A DNA stretch of 44,574 nt. Source: Acidaminococcus hominis (GTDB lineage Bacteria; Bacillota; Negativicutes; Acidaminococcales; Acidaminococcaceae). The DNA is taken from NCBI RefSeq assembly GCF_021044795.1, contig NZ_JAJNOP010000020.1. The stretch is one strand, 5' to 3'. The translations under genes and the position numbers were made by a program. This document shows, one piece after another, positions 1-7,969 of this stretch (positions are counted from its first letter, which is position 1; the number at the start of each line of letters is the position of its first letter). The notes below the pieces were generated by a model. The model had not been told where the DNA came from. It saw nothing but the letters and a program-made list of their open reading frames with translations, and did no database searches.

Positions 1-32
1 CTTTCGTAGTTTTGTCGCTATTACTTAGAATG

Positions 33-52
33 GAGCATCCCGTGCTCTTTTT
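33..52 (+). terminator. Small rho-independent terminator candidate at the window edge
   Basis: A 5-bp stem (GAGCA / TGCTC, loop of 5) is followed directly by five T residues. It would end a transcript coming from before the window. It lies just upstream of the damaged start of the first gene, which suggests that the pel genes are no longer read from a gene further upstream, or that a rearrangement joined unrelated DNA here. The stem is short, so confidence is moderate. Confidence 0.4.
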
Positions 53-161
53 CAATACCTTTTTTCAGTTTTTAAATTCTGTCTTAGATTTCGTATCCCC
101 CAATTTTCCGTGATGAGCCGAAAACTATATCGTCATTTATGATCCCACCAGTGTCCGGAGT

Positions 162-1787
162 ATGTTCTGCCGGCACAATGCAGAACGGACCCTCCAGGCC
201 AAAAAGAAACATTTTGAGAGTGTGGACCTGCGGCAAAGCATGGCCATTCCCCAGGATACCCAGGGGGTTGTGGTAACTACTGGCCGGCTGGGGGCCGTTG
301 CGGCCCTGCCCCAGATCCTGCAATATGTGCAGCAGGGGGGAACGCTGGTGGTGCTCCAGCAGCTGGAACTGGGCGGGGATAAGCCCCTGGCCCCGGAAAC
401 CCTGCGGCAGCTGGGCATAACAGGCCTCAAGGGAAACGGAAAGCCCCAAAGCGTGACGGGCCTATCCATGCGCACCAATTTTCTCATTGGGGCCAAGGGC
501 GAAGAAATTGTCACTGGCCGGTCCTACAATACCTATGTACTACCTGTGGAATTGGGCCCGGAGGCGGTGGTCCATATCACCGACCGGAGCGGCAGCGTGC
601 CCCTGGTGTGGCAGGAACCCCTGGGCCAGGGAGAAATGTATTTCTACAACGGGGTGGAACGGGAGGACAAGTCCAACCGGGGAATCCTGATGGCCATGCT
701 GGCCCACTGCGGTACGGATACCCTGTATCCGGTGGTGGGGGTAAAGATTTTCTTTATTGATGATTTCCCGGCGCCGGTGCCGGAGGGCTATTATGACAAA
801 ATCTACCAGGAAACGGGATTGTCCACCTCGGACTTTTACCGGAAGGCCTGGTGGCCGTTTATGAAGCAGCTGGCCCAGCGGGAAAAAATCAAGTTTACCG
901 GGGTCATTATTGAAAGCTACAATGACCGGGTGCATCCGCCCTTTGACCCGCAAAACGGCCGGAATGCCCGGGACGCGCTGGTGGTCTATGGCCACGATCT
1001 GCTGAACATGGGCGGGGAAATGGGCCTGCACGGGTACAATCACCAGCCTCTGGTGCCTCCGGGCTACCAGGACCATGAGCCGGACTACGTGCCCTGGACC
1101 AGCGAAGAAGATATCCAGGCAGCCCTAACGGAGCTGCGCCGGTATGTGTACCAGGCCTATCCGGAATATAGTTTTGAAGTTTACGTGCCGCCTTCCAATA
1201 TTCTTAGCCCCATGGGCAAGGACGCCCTGAAAAAAGTGTTCCCGGAACTGAAGATTTTTGCGTCCCTGTATGATGGGCCGGCGGACGAGCACGCCTATTA
1301 CCAGGACTTTCGCCGGGAACGGGGCGGGTATTACGATATTCCCCGGATTTCCTCAGGGTATGTGCCGGACCAGTCCGCCGTCTACGGGGAGATCAGCGCC
1401 ATCAATGACCTGGGGGTCTTCAACCATTTTATCCATCCGGACGAAATGTTCTACGAGGAAAGTGCCAAGCTGTCCTGGAAACAGATGCACGACAGTCTGG
1501 AGGACTTTGTCCGGGAGCTGTCCCAGCGCTATCCCTGGCTGAAGGCGGTAACGGTGTCGGAAAGCCTGCCCTATTTTGACACGTATTACGATTTGGATTA
1601 CCGGGTGGAGCGGTCTCCTGAAATGCTGGTGCTCCATTGCCGGAACTATATCCGGTCGGCCCGCTTCCTGCTGCGTTCCCAGCGAACCTTGGACCATGTC
1701 CAGGGCTGCCGGGTGAACAAGGTGGAGGACGGGGTGTATTTTGTGGAAGTGACGGATCCGGTGGCCCGGATCTACTGGAAAAACTAG
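162..1787 (+). CDS. DUF2194/PelA-like polysaccharide deacetylase, 5' end damaged
   Basis: This is probably the deacetylase of Pel polysaccharide synthesis (PelA deacetylase-like, DUF2194 family), acting outside the inner membrane. From Met at 162 it is 541 residues. The deacetylase signature is visible: an Asp pair at D200-D201 (context FFIDDFP) and an H-x3-H metal motif at H290-H294 (HGYNH). No signal peptide follows the first Met. The frame stays open upstream to 117 and encodes a plausible family N-terminus (NYIVIYDPTS), but two TGA codons at 111-116 precede it and no start codon is seen; one extra A in the run at 121-124 would join it to another open frame back to 88. The start is therefore lost by truncation, frameshift or sequence error. 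It is followed after 12 bases by pelF. Deacetylase call: good. Intact protein: doubtful. Confidence 0.7.
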   Translation: MFCRHNAERTLQAKKKHFESVDLRQSMAIPQDTQGVVVTTGRLGAVAALPQILQYVQQGGTLVVLQQLELGGDKPLAPETLRQLGITGLKGNGKPQSVTGLSMRTNFLIGAKGEEIVTGRSYNTYVLPVELGPEAVVHITDRSGSVPLVWQEPLGQGEMYFYNGVEREDKSNRGILMAMLAHCGTDTLYPVVGVKIFFIDDFPAPVPEGYYDKIYQETGLSTSDFYRKAWWPFMKQLAQREKIKFTGVIIESYNDRVHPPFDPQNGRNARDALVVYGHDLLNMGGEMGLHGYNHQPLVPPGYQDHEPDYVPWTSEEDIQAALTELRRYVYQAYPEYSFEVYVPPSNILSPMGKDALKKVFPELKIFASLYDGPADEHAYYQDFRRERGGYYDIPRISSGYVPDQSAVYGEISAINDLGVFNHFIHPDEMFYEESAKLSWKQMHDSLEDFVRELSQRYPWLKAVTVSESLPYFDTYYDLDYRVERSPEMLVLHCRNYIRSARFLLRSQRTLDHVQGCRVNKVEDGVYFVEVTDPVARIYWKN

Positions 1788-1799
1788 AAAGGAGAAGCC

Positions 1800-3251
1800 A
1801 TGAGAATTTGCCTTTTGACCGAAGGGTCCTACCCCTATGTGGTAGGGGGCGTTTCTTCCTGGGTGCAGATGCTCATGGAAGGGCTGCCGGAATATGAGTT
1901 TGTGGTGTACTCCATTGGGGCGGAAGCCAAGGACCGGGGACACTACAAGTACAAGCTGCCGCAAAACTGCGTGGGTATCCAGGAGGTGTTCCTGGACGAA
2001 ATCCTGAACCTGAAGGCAGGGACCATGCAGGAACACGCCCTGACAGAAGCCCAGCAGCAGGTGCTGGAGGAACTGGTCAAGGGGGACCAGCCCATCAACC
2101 TGGACGGGCTGGTGGATATTTTCCGGAACAAGCACTGGGAAAGTCCGTTGGATATTTTTATGACCGGGGACTTTTTCCAGGTTATCCGGAAAATTTATGC
2201 GGAGCGGTACGATTACCTGCCCTTTACGGAATTTTTCTGGACCCTGCGGTCCATGCTGCTGCCCCTTTTCTACCTGCTCCAGCAGGAGCTGCCGGAAGCG
2301 GACGTCTACCACAGTGTGGCTACGGGCTACTGCGGCGTGCTGGGGGGCATTGGGGCGGCGGTGTACCACAAGCCTTTTATGATTACCGAGCACGGCATCT
2401 ATTCCCGGGAGCGGGAAGCGGAAATCATCAAAAGCGACTGGGCCAAGACGGATTTCAAGTCCGTGTGGATCCGGTATTTCTACAACCTGGCCAAGCTGGC
2501 CTACGAAAAGGCGGACCATGTGTTCACCCTGTTTGAGCATAACGGGCAGATTGAAAAGGAACTGGGCTGTGACCCTAAGAAAATTGCCATTGTGCCCAAC
2601 GGCATCCATATGGAGCGGTTTGCGCCCATTCCGGAACTGACGGACCACGGGGGCACCATCAATGTGGGGGCAGTAGTGCGGGTGGTGCCCATTAAGGATA
2701 TCCTGACCCTGCTGCGGGCATTTTTCCTGGTGCACCAGGATATGCCGGACACTCATTTGTACGTCATGGGAAATATGGAAGAAGACCCGGAATACGCCCA
2801 GCTGTGCGTCAATACGGCGGAGCTGCTGGGGATTACGGAGACGGTGACCTTTACGGGCTCCATCCAGGTGACGGAGTACCTGCCCAAAATGGACGTATTG
2901 GTGCTGTCCAGCATCAGCGAGGGGCAGCCCCTGTCGGTGCTGGAGGGGTTTGCGGCCCATCGCCCCTTTGTGACCACGGATGTGGGCTGCTGCCGGGAGT
3001 TAATCTACGGGGACAGCCAGGATACCCTGGGGGATGCAGGGATTGTGGTGCCGCCTCTGGATTTTGAGGCCATGGCCCGGGAAATTCTCCGGCTGGCCCG
3101 GAACTTCCCCCTGCGGCACCAGATGGCCCAGGCCGGGTACGAAAGAACCCTCAGGGGCTATACCTACGAGCATTTTATTGATTCATATCGCCGGATTTAC
3201 CGGGAGGAAGGAGAGCTGGGAGCATCATGGCAGGCGTTGGCTTCGAATTAA
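1800..3251 (+). CDS. pelF: PelF-type glycosyltransferase (GT4)
   Basis: Cytoplasmic GT-B glycosyltransferase that polymerises the Pel polysaccharide from UDP-sugars. The 483-residue length is usual for PelF. The N-terminus has the PelF hallmark (LLTEGSYPYVVGGVSSW, about residues 5-21), followed by an EHGIYSRERE block near residue 200 that is typical of the family. The GT4 donor-binding E-x7-E motif is E374 to E382 (EGQPLSVLE). An AAGGAG-type ribosome site precedes the ATG. The last 25 bases overlap pelG, indicating translational coupling. Family assignment is firm; the sugar polymerised is inferred from PelF elsewhere. Confidence 0.93.
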   Translation: MRICLLTEGSYPYVVGGVSSWVQMLMEGLPEYEFVVYSIGAEAKDRGHYKYKLPQNCVGIQEVFLDEILNLKAGTMQEHALTEAQQQVLEELVKGDQPINLDGLVDIFRNKHWESPLDIFMTGDFFQVIRKIYAERYDYLPFTEFFWTLRSMLLPLFYLLQQELPEADVYHSVATGYCGVLGGIGAAVYHKPFMITEHGIYSREREAEIIKSDWAKTDFKSVWIRYFYNLAKLAYEKADHVFTLFEHNGQIEKELGCDPKKIAIVPNGIHMERFAPIPELTDHGGTINVGAVVRVVPIKDILTLLRAFFLVHQDMPDTHLYVMGNMEEDPEYAQLCVNTAELLGITETVTFTGSIQVTEYLPKMDVLVLSSISEGQPLSVLEGFAAHRPFVTTDVGCCRELIYGDSQDTLGDAGIVVPPLDFEAMAREILRLARNFPLRHQMAQAGYERTLRGYTYEHFIDSYRRIYREEGELGASWQALASN

Positions 3252-4696
3252 AAAAATTGTTCAAGGCCCGGACCGCCACCGGGAAGCTGAAGGCGTATTC
3301 TGCCTCTTTGGTGATTACCACGGGGCCATTTATCCTGCTGGCGGGCCTGATGCTGGCCATTCAGGCCCTGTTTGCCCACGCCCGGGTTCCTAAGGTGGAG
3401 TCCGACCTGTTTATTGGCACTACGGTGTATGCCTTTGTGTTTTCCCAGATTTTGTCCAGCGGGTTTGTGACGGTGCAGACCCGGTATCTGGCGGATTGTC
3501 TTAGTGAAAAGCGGTACGGGGACATTACGGCGTCCCTGTTTGGTATCAACGCCCTGCTTTTGGGCCTGGGGGCCCTTGCGGCCTTTTTGTTCTATCTGCC
3601 CAGTCCCCTTCCCTGGGTGGACAAGGTGCTGGGATACCTGTTTTTCAGTGAGATGCTGCTGATTTGGAGCCAGGGGGTGTACCTGACGGCGGTGCGCCAG
3701 TTTAAGGGGCTGGTGCTGGGCTATCTGGCAGGGGCAGTGGCAGGGGTATTGGTCACCGGGGTTTTGCTAACCGGCGGAGAGCTGCCGGCTGCCCGCTGCG
3801 GCGTGGCTGGAGTGGATGTGGGCATGGGCATGATTGTGCTGACCTTCTACCTGGCTTTGTACGATTATTTTGGACCGCCCCGGCAGGGCCGGGTGTTCTG
3901 GTTTCTCTCCATTTTGGACCAGCATTGGAAGGTGTTCCTGGAGGCCATGGCTTATTCCCTGGGGCTGTTTCTCCCCAACCTGATGATTTGGCAGGGTTCC
4001 TGGGGCACGGTGGTGGGAGGAACCTACCGGTTTGCCCCGGTGTACGACATCATTACCTGCTATGCCTTTTTGTCCATTCTGCCCCTTAGAACCATGTTTG
4101 TGGTATCTGCAGAAACGGAATTTTACGACCGGTACGCCATTTATTTTGATGCCATTATCCATAAGGGCAATTATCGGGATATTGAGGATGGCCGGCAGAC
4201 CCTGCTGTTTACCATGTGGTTTGAACTGCGCAAGCTCATGGGCTTCCAGTTCCTGTTTACCCTGCTGGCTTTGGCCGGGGGAACCTATGTGCTGACTCTG
4301 GCCAACGTGGATTTTGAGGCAGCCAATTTGTATGATATTCTTCTGATGGCGGCGTATTTTACCGGGGTTACGGAAGTCATCAGCATCCTGTTCCTGTACT
4401 TTGATGCCCAGGAGCAGGCCCTGCGGTTGATGGGGCTGTACTTTCTGGGTACCCTGGTACTGGGGCTGGGGGGCATTGCCCTGTTTGGGGAGAGCAGCTA
4501 CGGCTTTACCTTCTTCCTGTCCAGCGGCCTTGCCCTGTTCTACGGGCTGCACAGCCTGGACCATTTTGCGGACCGGCTGAATTATTATATTTTCTGCGGC
4601 CAGCCCATGTTTTACCGGCCCAGGGTTTCGTTTATGACCCATTTGCGGGATAAACTCTATGGGGTGAAGGAATCCCAGAAAGGAGGGTCCTTGTGA
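3227..4696 (+). CDS. pelG: PelG-type polysaccharide transporter subunit
   Basis: Multi-spanning inner-membrane protein of the PelG family (489 residues, mostly hydrophobic helices, MATE/flippase-like). It is thought to work with PelD, PelE and PelF to carry the growing chain across the inner membrane. The N-terminus (MAGVGFELKKLF, then a short basic stretch and the first membrane helix with ITTGPF) is characteristic. The start codon lies inside the end of pelF and has GGAG five bases upstream. Its TGA stop overlaps the GTG start of the next gene. PelD and PelE, its usual partners, are not seen in this window. Confidence 0.92.
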   Translation: MAGVGFELKKLFKARTATGKLKAYSASLVITTGPFILLAGLMLAIQALFAHARVPKVESDLFIGTTVYAFVFSQILSSGFVTVQTRYLADCLSEKRYGDITASLFGINALLLGLGALAAFLFYLPSPLPWVDKVLGYLFFSEMLLIWSQGVYLTAVRQFKGLVLGYLAGAVAGVLVTGVLLTGGELPAARCGVAGVDVGMGMIVLTFYLALYDYFGPPRQGRVFWFLSILDQHWKVFLEAMAYSLGLFLPNLMIWQGSWGTVVGGTYRFAPVYDIITCYAFLSILPLRTMFVVSAETEFYDRYAIYFDAIIHKGNYRDIEDGRQTLLFTMWFELRKLMGFQFLFTLLALAGGTYVLTLANVDFEAANLYDILLMAAYFTGVTEVISILFLYFDAQEQALRLMGLYFLGTLVLGLGGIALFGESSYGFTFFLSSGLALFYGLHSLDHFADRLNYYIFCGQPMFYRPRVSFMTHLRDKLYGVKESQKGGSL

Positions 4697-6831
4697 ACCA
4701 GCAAACGAAGCGGAAAGCAGCGGGCCTTCTGGCGGTGATTACGGGGCTTGGAACCTGGGGCGTGCCGGCCCTGGGGTTTGCGGCCTCCCGGGATGTGCTC
4801 CACGATGTCCGGTCCCAACTGGACAGCCTGCGCCAATCCCGGGAGGAAATCCGGTATTATCACCAGGCCCAGGCCGATGTGAAACGGGCTCGGGTGGATT
4901 TGGAACAGGCCAGGGCAGGTCTTGCTGAGGCCCAGAAAGGCCGCCGGGAAGCGGCAGTGAACCTGGGACAGGTGCTGGCCAATTTGAACGCGGTGAAAAA
5001 AGCCCTGGCAGAAACGGAAGCCGCCCTGCAAAAGGCCCAGGCAGAAAGTGCCAAGCGGACCCACGCGGCGCTGGCGGCCCAGCGGGCGGTGGTGCAGTTT
5101 ACCCCGGCCGTGCAGGCGGCCCAGGCGGACCGGGATGCCAAGGAGGCGGCTGCCAAGGAACGGGAAGCGGCCTACGAGGCCAAGGAAAAGGCCGTGGAGA
5201 ACCGGGATACGGAGGCCCTCCGGGCGGAGGACGCCCAAAAAGAAGCTTTGGTAAAGCAGGCGCTGACTGCCGTAAATTATGAACAGAACCGGCTGTTGGA
5301 CGCAGAAGATATGGTGAACGATGCCCTGGACAAGCTGAACGGGCAGGAGGATGCGGCGGAGCAGGAAGCCCAGGCAGAACTGGACCGCTTGGCCCAGCAG
5401 ATGGATGCGGCCAGCGAGGCTTTGGATGCAGCGGACCAGAGACTGGATGCGCTCCAGCAGCAGCTGGACGCTTTGACGGATGCCCGGGAGCAGGCGGAAG
5501 ACGCCGAGCGGGATGCCCGGGAACAGGTCCGGGACTACCAGCAGCAGGCCGTGGAACTGACGGTGGAAAAGCAGCAGGCGGAAAAAGACGAGGCAGAAGC
5601 CCAGGCCTACGATTCCGAAGCGGCCAAATGGCTGGACGACGCGGAGAACTGGGCCCGCAGCGCCCTGAAGGAGCGGCAGCGGGCGGACTACGCCCTGGCC
5701 CATTTTGGGGAAGGGGCGGGCTGGCAGACCGGCGTGGAATTTGACAGCTGGAAGGGCCGGGAATCCGGGCATCAGCTGTTTATTCCCTTGAATTTTTACC
5801 AGGCAGGACGGATTAGCGGCCACCGGGTGGATATTGGCCTTTCTACGGGCTATGTGCAATCGGATACCCATAAGAGCCACGGCAGCGTGTCGGGCTGGGC
5901 GGATACCCAGCTGAGTGCCGAACTGCGCAATGACCACAAGCAAAACAGCGTCCGCTACCAGCTGCTGTTTAATCTGCCTACGGGGCAGAGTGCCATCTAC
6001 CAAAATGCCGTGGTGGGAAATGATTTGGCCCGGATGACGGATTTTGGTGCAGGGTTCCAGGTGACCCCGGGCCTTGAACTGATCCACCACTTTACGGAGC
6101 GGGACAGTCTGGCGGCCAGCGTCCAGTACACGCTCCGCCGGAGCTACGACTATTCCAAGGAAGTGCCGGGGGCCCAGGTGGACCCGGGGAATGCTTTCCA
6201 GCAGGAGGTCAGCTACCTCCATGCAGGGCCCAAAACCCAATACCGTTTGGGGGTGGTCCACAGCCATGCGGAGAGCTCCTACCAGGACACCATTTTCAGT
6301 GAGCTGCGGGAAGTGGAAGTGCCCAGGACGCTGCATAACGGTAAGGGCGGCCCCCAGGGCGGCGAAGGGGGCACCCAAACTGTAACCCGGGAATTCTGGG
6401 GCCGGGACAGCCGGCTGCACTACCGGGAAGGGGACGATTGGGAGCTGAGCTGGTTCTACAATGACCAAATTACAAAGCGGGACGAACTGTCCCTGTACGG
6501 CATTTGGAACCTGGTCAGTGCCGGCTGGGGCTACCGGAATCAGGCGGTACACCGGCTCAGTGCCGGGGCCGGTTGGCTGCACCATATGAATGAGCGGCAG
6601 GAATGGCATATCCTGGCGGGGTATAAAGATGTGACGTCCAACTGGGATCCGCTGCGGCTGGAACTCAACAGCGGTGCCTATAAATACTATTCCCTGCTGC
6701 TGGGCTTTAGCTGGCAGCTGGGCGCCAAAAATCGTCTGAGTCTGGACGGGGAACGGTTCCGTCGGAAGGATGACCGTGGCGGTTCCTATCGGGGCTGGAA
6801 GGTGCTGTGCACCCTGAACCAGTCCTTCTAA
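4693..6831 (+). CDS. Coiled-coil plus beta-barrel outer-membrane protein, putative Pel exporter
   Basis: 712 residues from a GTG start that overlaps the pelG stop, with AGGAGG upstream. Three parts are visible: a signal peptide (about 1-31, cleavage near GFA-AS); an Ala/Glu/Gln/Arg-rich coiled coil from about 33 to 335 with almost no hydrophobic stretches; and about 375 residues of alternating polar and aromatic strands with many Gly, Tyr and Trp, ending in TLNQSF. A final Phe in an amphipathic strand is the usual Bam recognition signal of outer-membrane barrels. Inference from its position in the pel operon: it fills the role of PelB, with the coiled coil spanning the periplasm instead of TPR repeats. 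No SLH domain is seen, unlike OmpM porins of Negativicutes. I do not recognise a named family. Confidence 0.75.
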   Translation: MNQQTKRKAAGLLAVITGLGTWGVPALGFAASRDVLHDVRSQLDSLRQSREEIRYYHQAQADVKRARVDLEQARAGLAEAQKGRREAAVNLGQVLANLNAVKKALAETEAALQKAQAESAKRTHAALAAQRAVVQFTPAVQAAQADRDAKEAAAKEREAAYEAKEKAVENRDTEALRAEDAQKEALVKQALTAVNYEQNRLLDAEDMVNDALDKLNGQEDAAEQEAQAELDRLAQQMDAASEALDAADQRLDALQQQLDALTDAREQAEDAERDAREQVRDYQQQAVELTVEKQQAEKDEAEAQAYDSEAAKWLDDAENWARSALKERQRADYALAHFGEGAGWQTGVEFDSWKGRESGHQLFIPLNFYQAGRISGHRVDIGLSTGYVQSDTHKSHGSVSGWADTQLSAELRNDHKQNSVRYQLLFNLPTGQSAIYQNAVVGNDLARMTDFGAGFQVTPGLELIHHFTERDSLAASVQYTLRRSYDYSKEVPGAQVDPGNAFQQEVSYLHAGPKTQYRLGVVHSHAESSYQDTIFSELREVEVPRTLHNGKGGPQGGEGGTQTVTREFWGRDSRLHYREGDDWELSWFYNDQITKRDELSLYGIWNLVSAGWGYRNQAVHRLSAGAGWLHHMNERQEWHILAGYKDVTSNWDPLRLELNSGAYKYYSLLLGFSWQLGAKNRLSLDGERFRRKDDRGGSYRGWKVLCTLNQSF

Positions 6832-6842
6832 AAGGAGAAGGT

Positions 6843-7826
6843 ATGCGTAAGAAAATTTTAGGCTGGCTGCTGGGAGGTCTCCTGACCTTCACAGCGGGCT
6901 GCGGGGAAGCAGCGGTGGCGCCGGAAGCGGCAAACCCGGTGAATCCCCAAACGGAAATGATCCAGCTGGCGGGAGAACTGGGGCAGTATGCCAAGGCAAA
7001 GCGGCCCGGCTTCCAGCTGGTGGGCAACGGGGCGGCGGGCCTTTTGGAGGTAACGCCGGACAACCCCAAGGAAAATGTGGACAAGCTGGTCCAAGCTTTG
7101 GACGGCTTTCTCACGGAATCCGTATTTTATACAGAAAGTGACCAGGGACCCCAGCCCCAGGAGAAGTCCATGCTGGAATTCCTAAAAGGGGTATTCGCCC
7201 TGCCCCAGAAGGCGGGGAAGGCGGTGTGGACCCTGGATTATATACCGGACCCGGAGCTGCAGGAAAAGGATGAGGCCCTGGGGCACAAAAACGGCTATGT
7301 AAGCATGGCCGTAGGGGATAGAAATCTGGCCCAGCTGCCCCAGGGACAGGTGCCCCGGGTAAGCAGCCGGGACATCCGCAGGGTGCAGGACGCAGAGAAT
7401 TTTCTGTTCCTGCTGAATCCGGAAAATTTTGCGACTCGGCTGGACTATTTGACTGCCCTGCAAAAGACGCCCTACGACGCAGTGGTGGTGGATTTGTATT
7501 ACGGGGATAAACCGCTGACTCCGGCAGAAACGGCCATGCTCCAGGACAAGCCCCAGGGCGGGCGGCGGCTGGTGTTGTGCTATCTGAGCGTAGGGGAGGC
7601 GGCGGACTACCGGCCCTACTGGCAGCCTGACTGGAAGACCAAGCCTCCGGACTGGGTGGGCAAACCCAACCCGGACTGGCCGGGAAGCTACCGGGTGAAG
7701 TACTGGCGGCCGGAGTGGAAGCACCTGCTGTACGGCAGCGACGGGGCCTATTTGGACCAGATTCTGAACGCTGGCTTTGACGGGGTGTTTTTGGATGTAA
7801 TGGATGCATGGCAAACCTATAAATAG
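6843..7826 (+). CDS. GH114/TM1410-family glycoside hydrolase-like lipoprotein with permuted domain order
   Basis: A 327-residue lipoprotein: a basic N-terminus, a hydrophobic helix and a lipobox ending at C20 (TAGC). The body belongs to the TM1410/GH114 group, which is related to the hydrolase domain of PelA and to endo-alpha-1,4-polygalactosaminidases. Visible blocks: PYDAVVVD (210-217), YLSVGEAADYRPYW (247-260) and FDGVFLDVMDAW (312-323), which normally lie in the first half of the barrel. The blocks normally in the second half come first: the YAKAKRPGF...GNG helix-strand (about 49-63), E92-SVFY, and VWTLDY (128-133). The protein ends four residues after the DVMDAW block. The start at 6843 has AAAAGGAG upstream; the frame opens earlier, inside the preceding gene. 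Likely role: trimming or clearing Pel at the cell envelope. Confidence 0.82.
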   Translation: MRKKILGWLLGGLLTFTAGCGEAAVAPEAANPVNPQTEMIQLAGELGQYAKAKRPGFQLVGNGAAGLLEVTPDNPKENVDKLVQALDGFLTESVFYTESDQGPQPQEKSMLEFLKGVFALPQKAGKAVWTLDYIPDPELQEKDEALGHKNGYVSMAVGDRNLAQLPQGQVPRVSSRDIRRVQDAENFLFLLNPENFATRLDYLTALQKTPYDAVVVDLYYGDKPLTPAETAMLQDKPQGGRRLVLCYLSVGEAADYRPYWQPDWKTKPPDWVGKPNPDWPGSYRVKYWRPEWKHLLYGSDGAYLDQILNAGFDGVFLDVMDAWQTYK

Positions 7827-7969
7827 AATCACGAAACGTTGGCAAAGGGTACGCTTGCTATAGACAACGGGGATTTTCGTCTTTAAGGGGAGTGCGGCCG
7901 AGCAGGGAAGGAATTCCCTTCCCCCTGGCCGGAACCAGTTCCAGGGCTGCCTGGGAAGGGATGGAGAGT

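Noticed and set aside
7839..7864. Promoter TTGGCA with TATAGA before the first cyclase gene
   Set aside because: The spacing is only 14 bases.
7827..7969. c-di-GMP (GEMM) riboswitch before the first cyclase gene
   Set aside because: CACGAAACG and GGCAAAGGG strings recall the motif, but the conserved core and the second conserved strand are absent.
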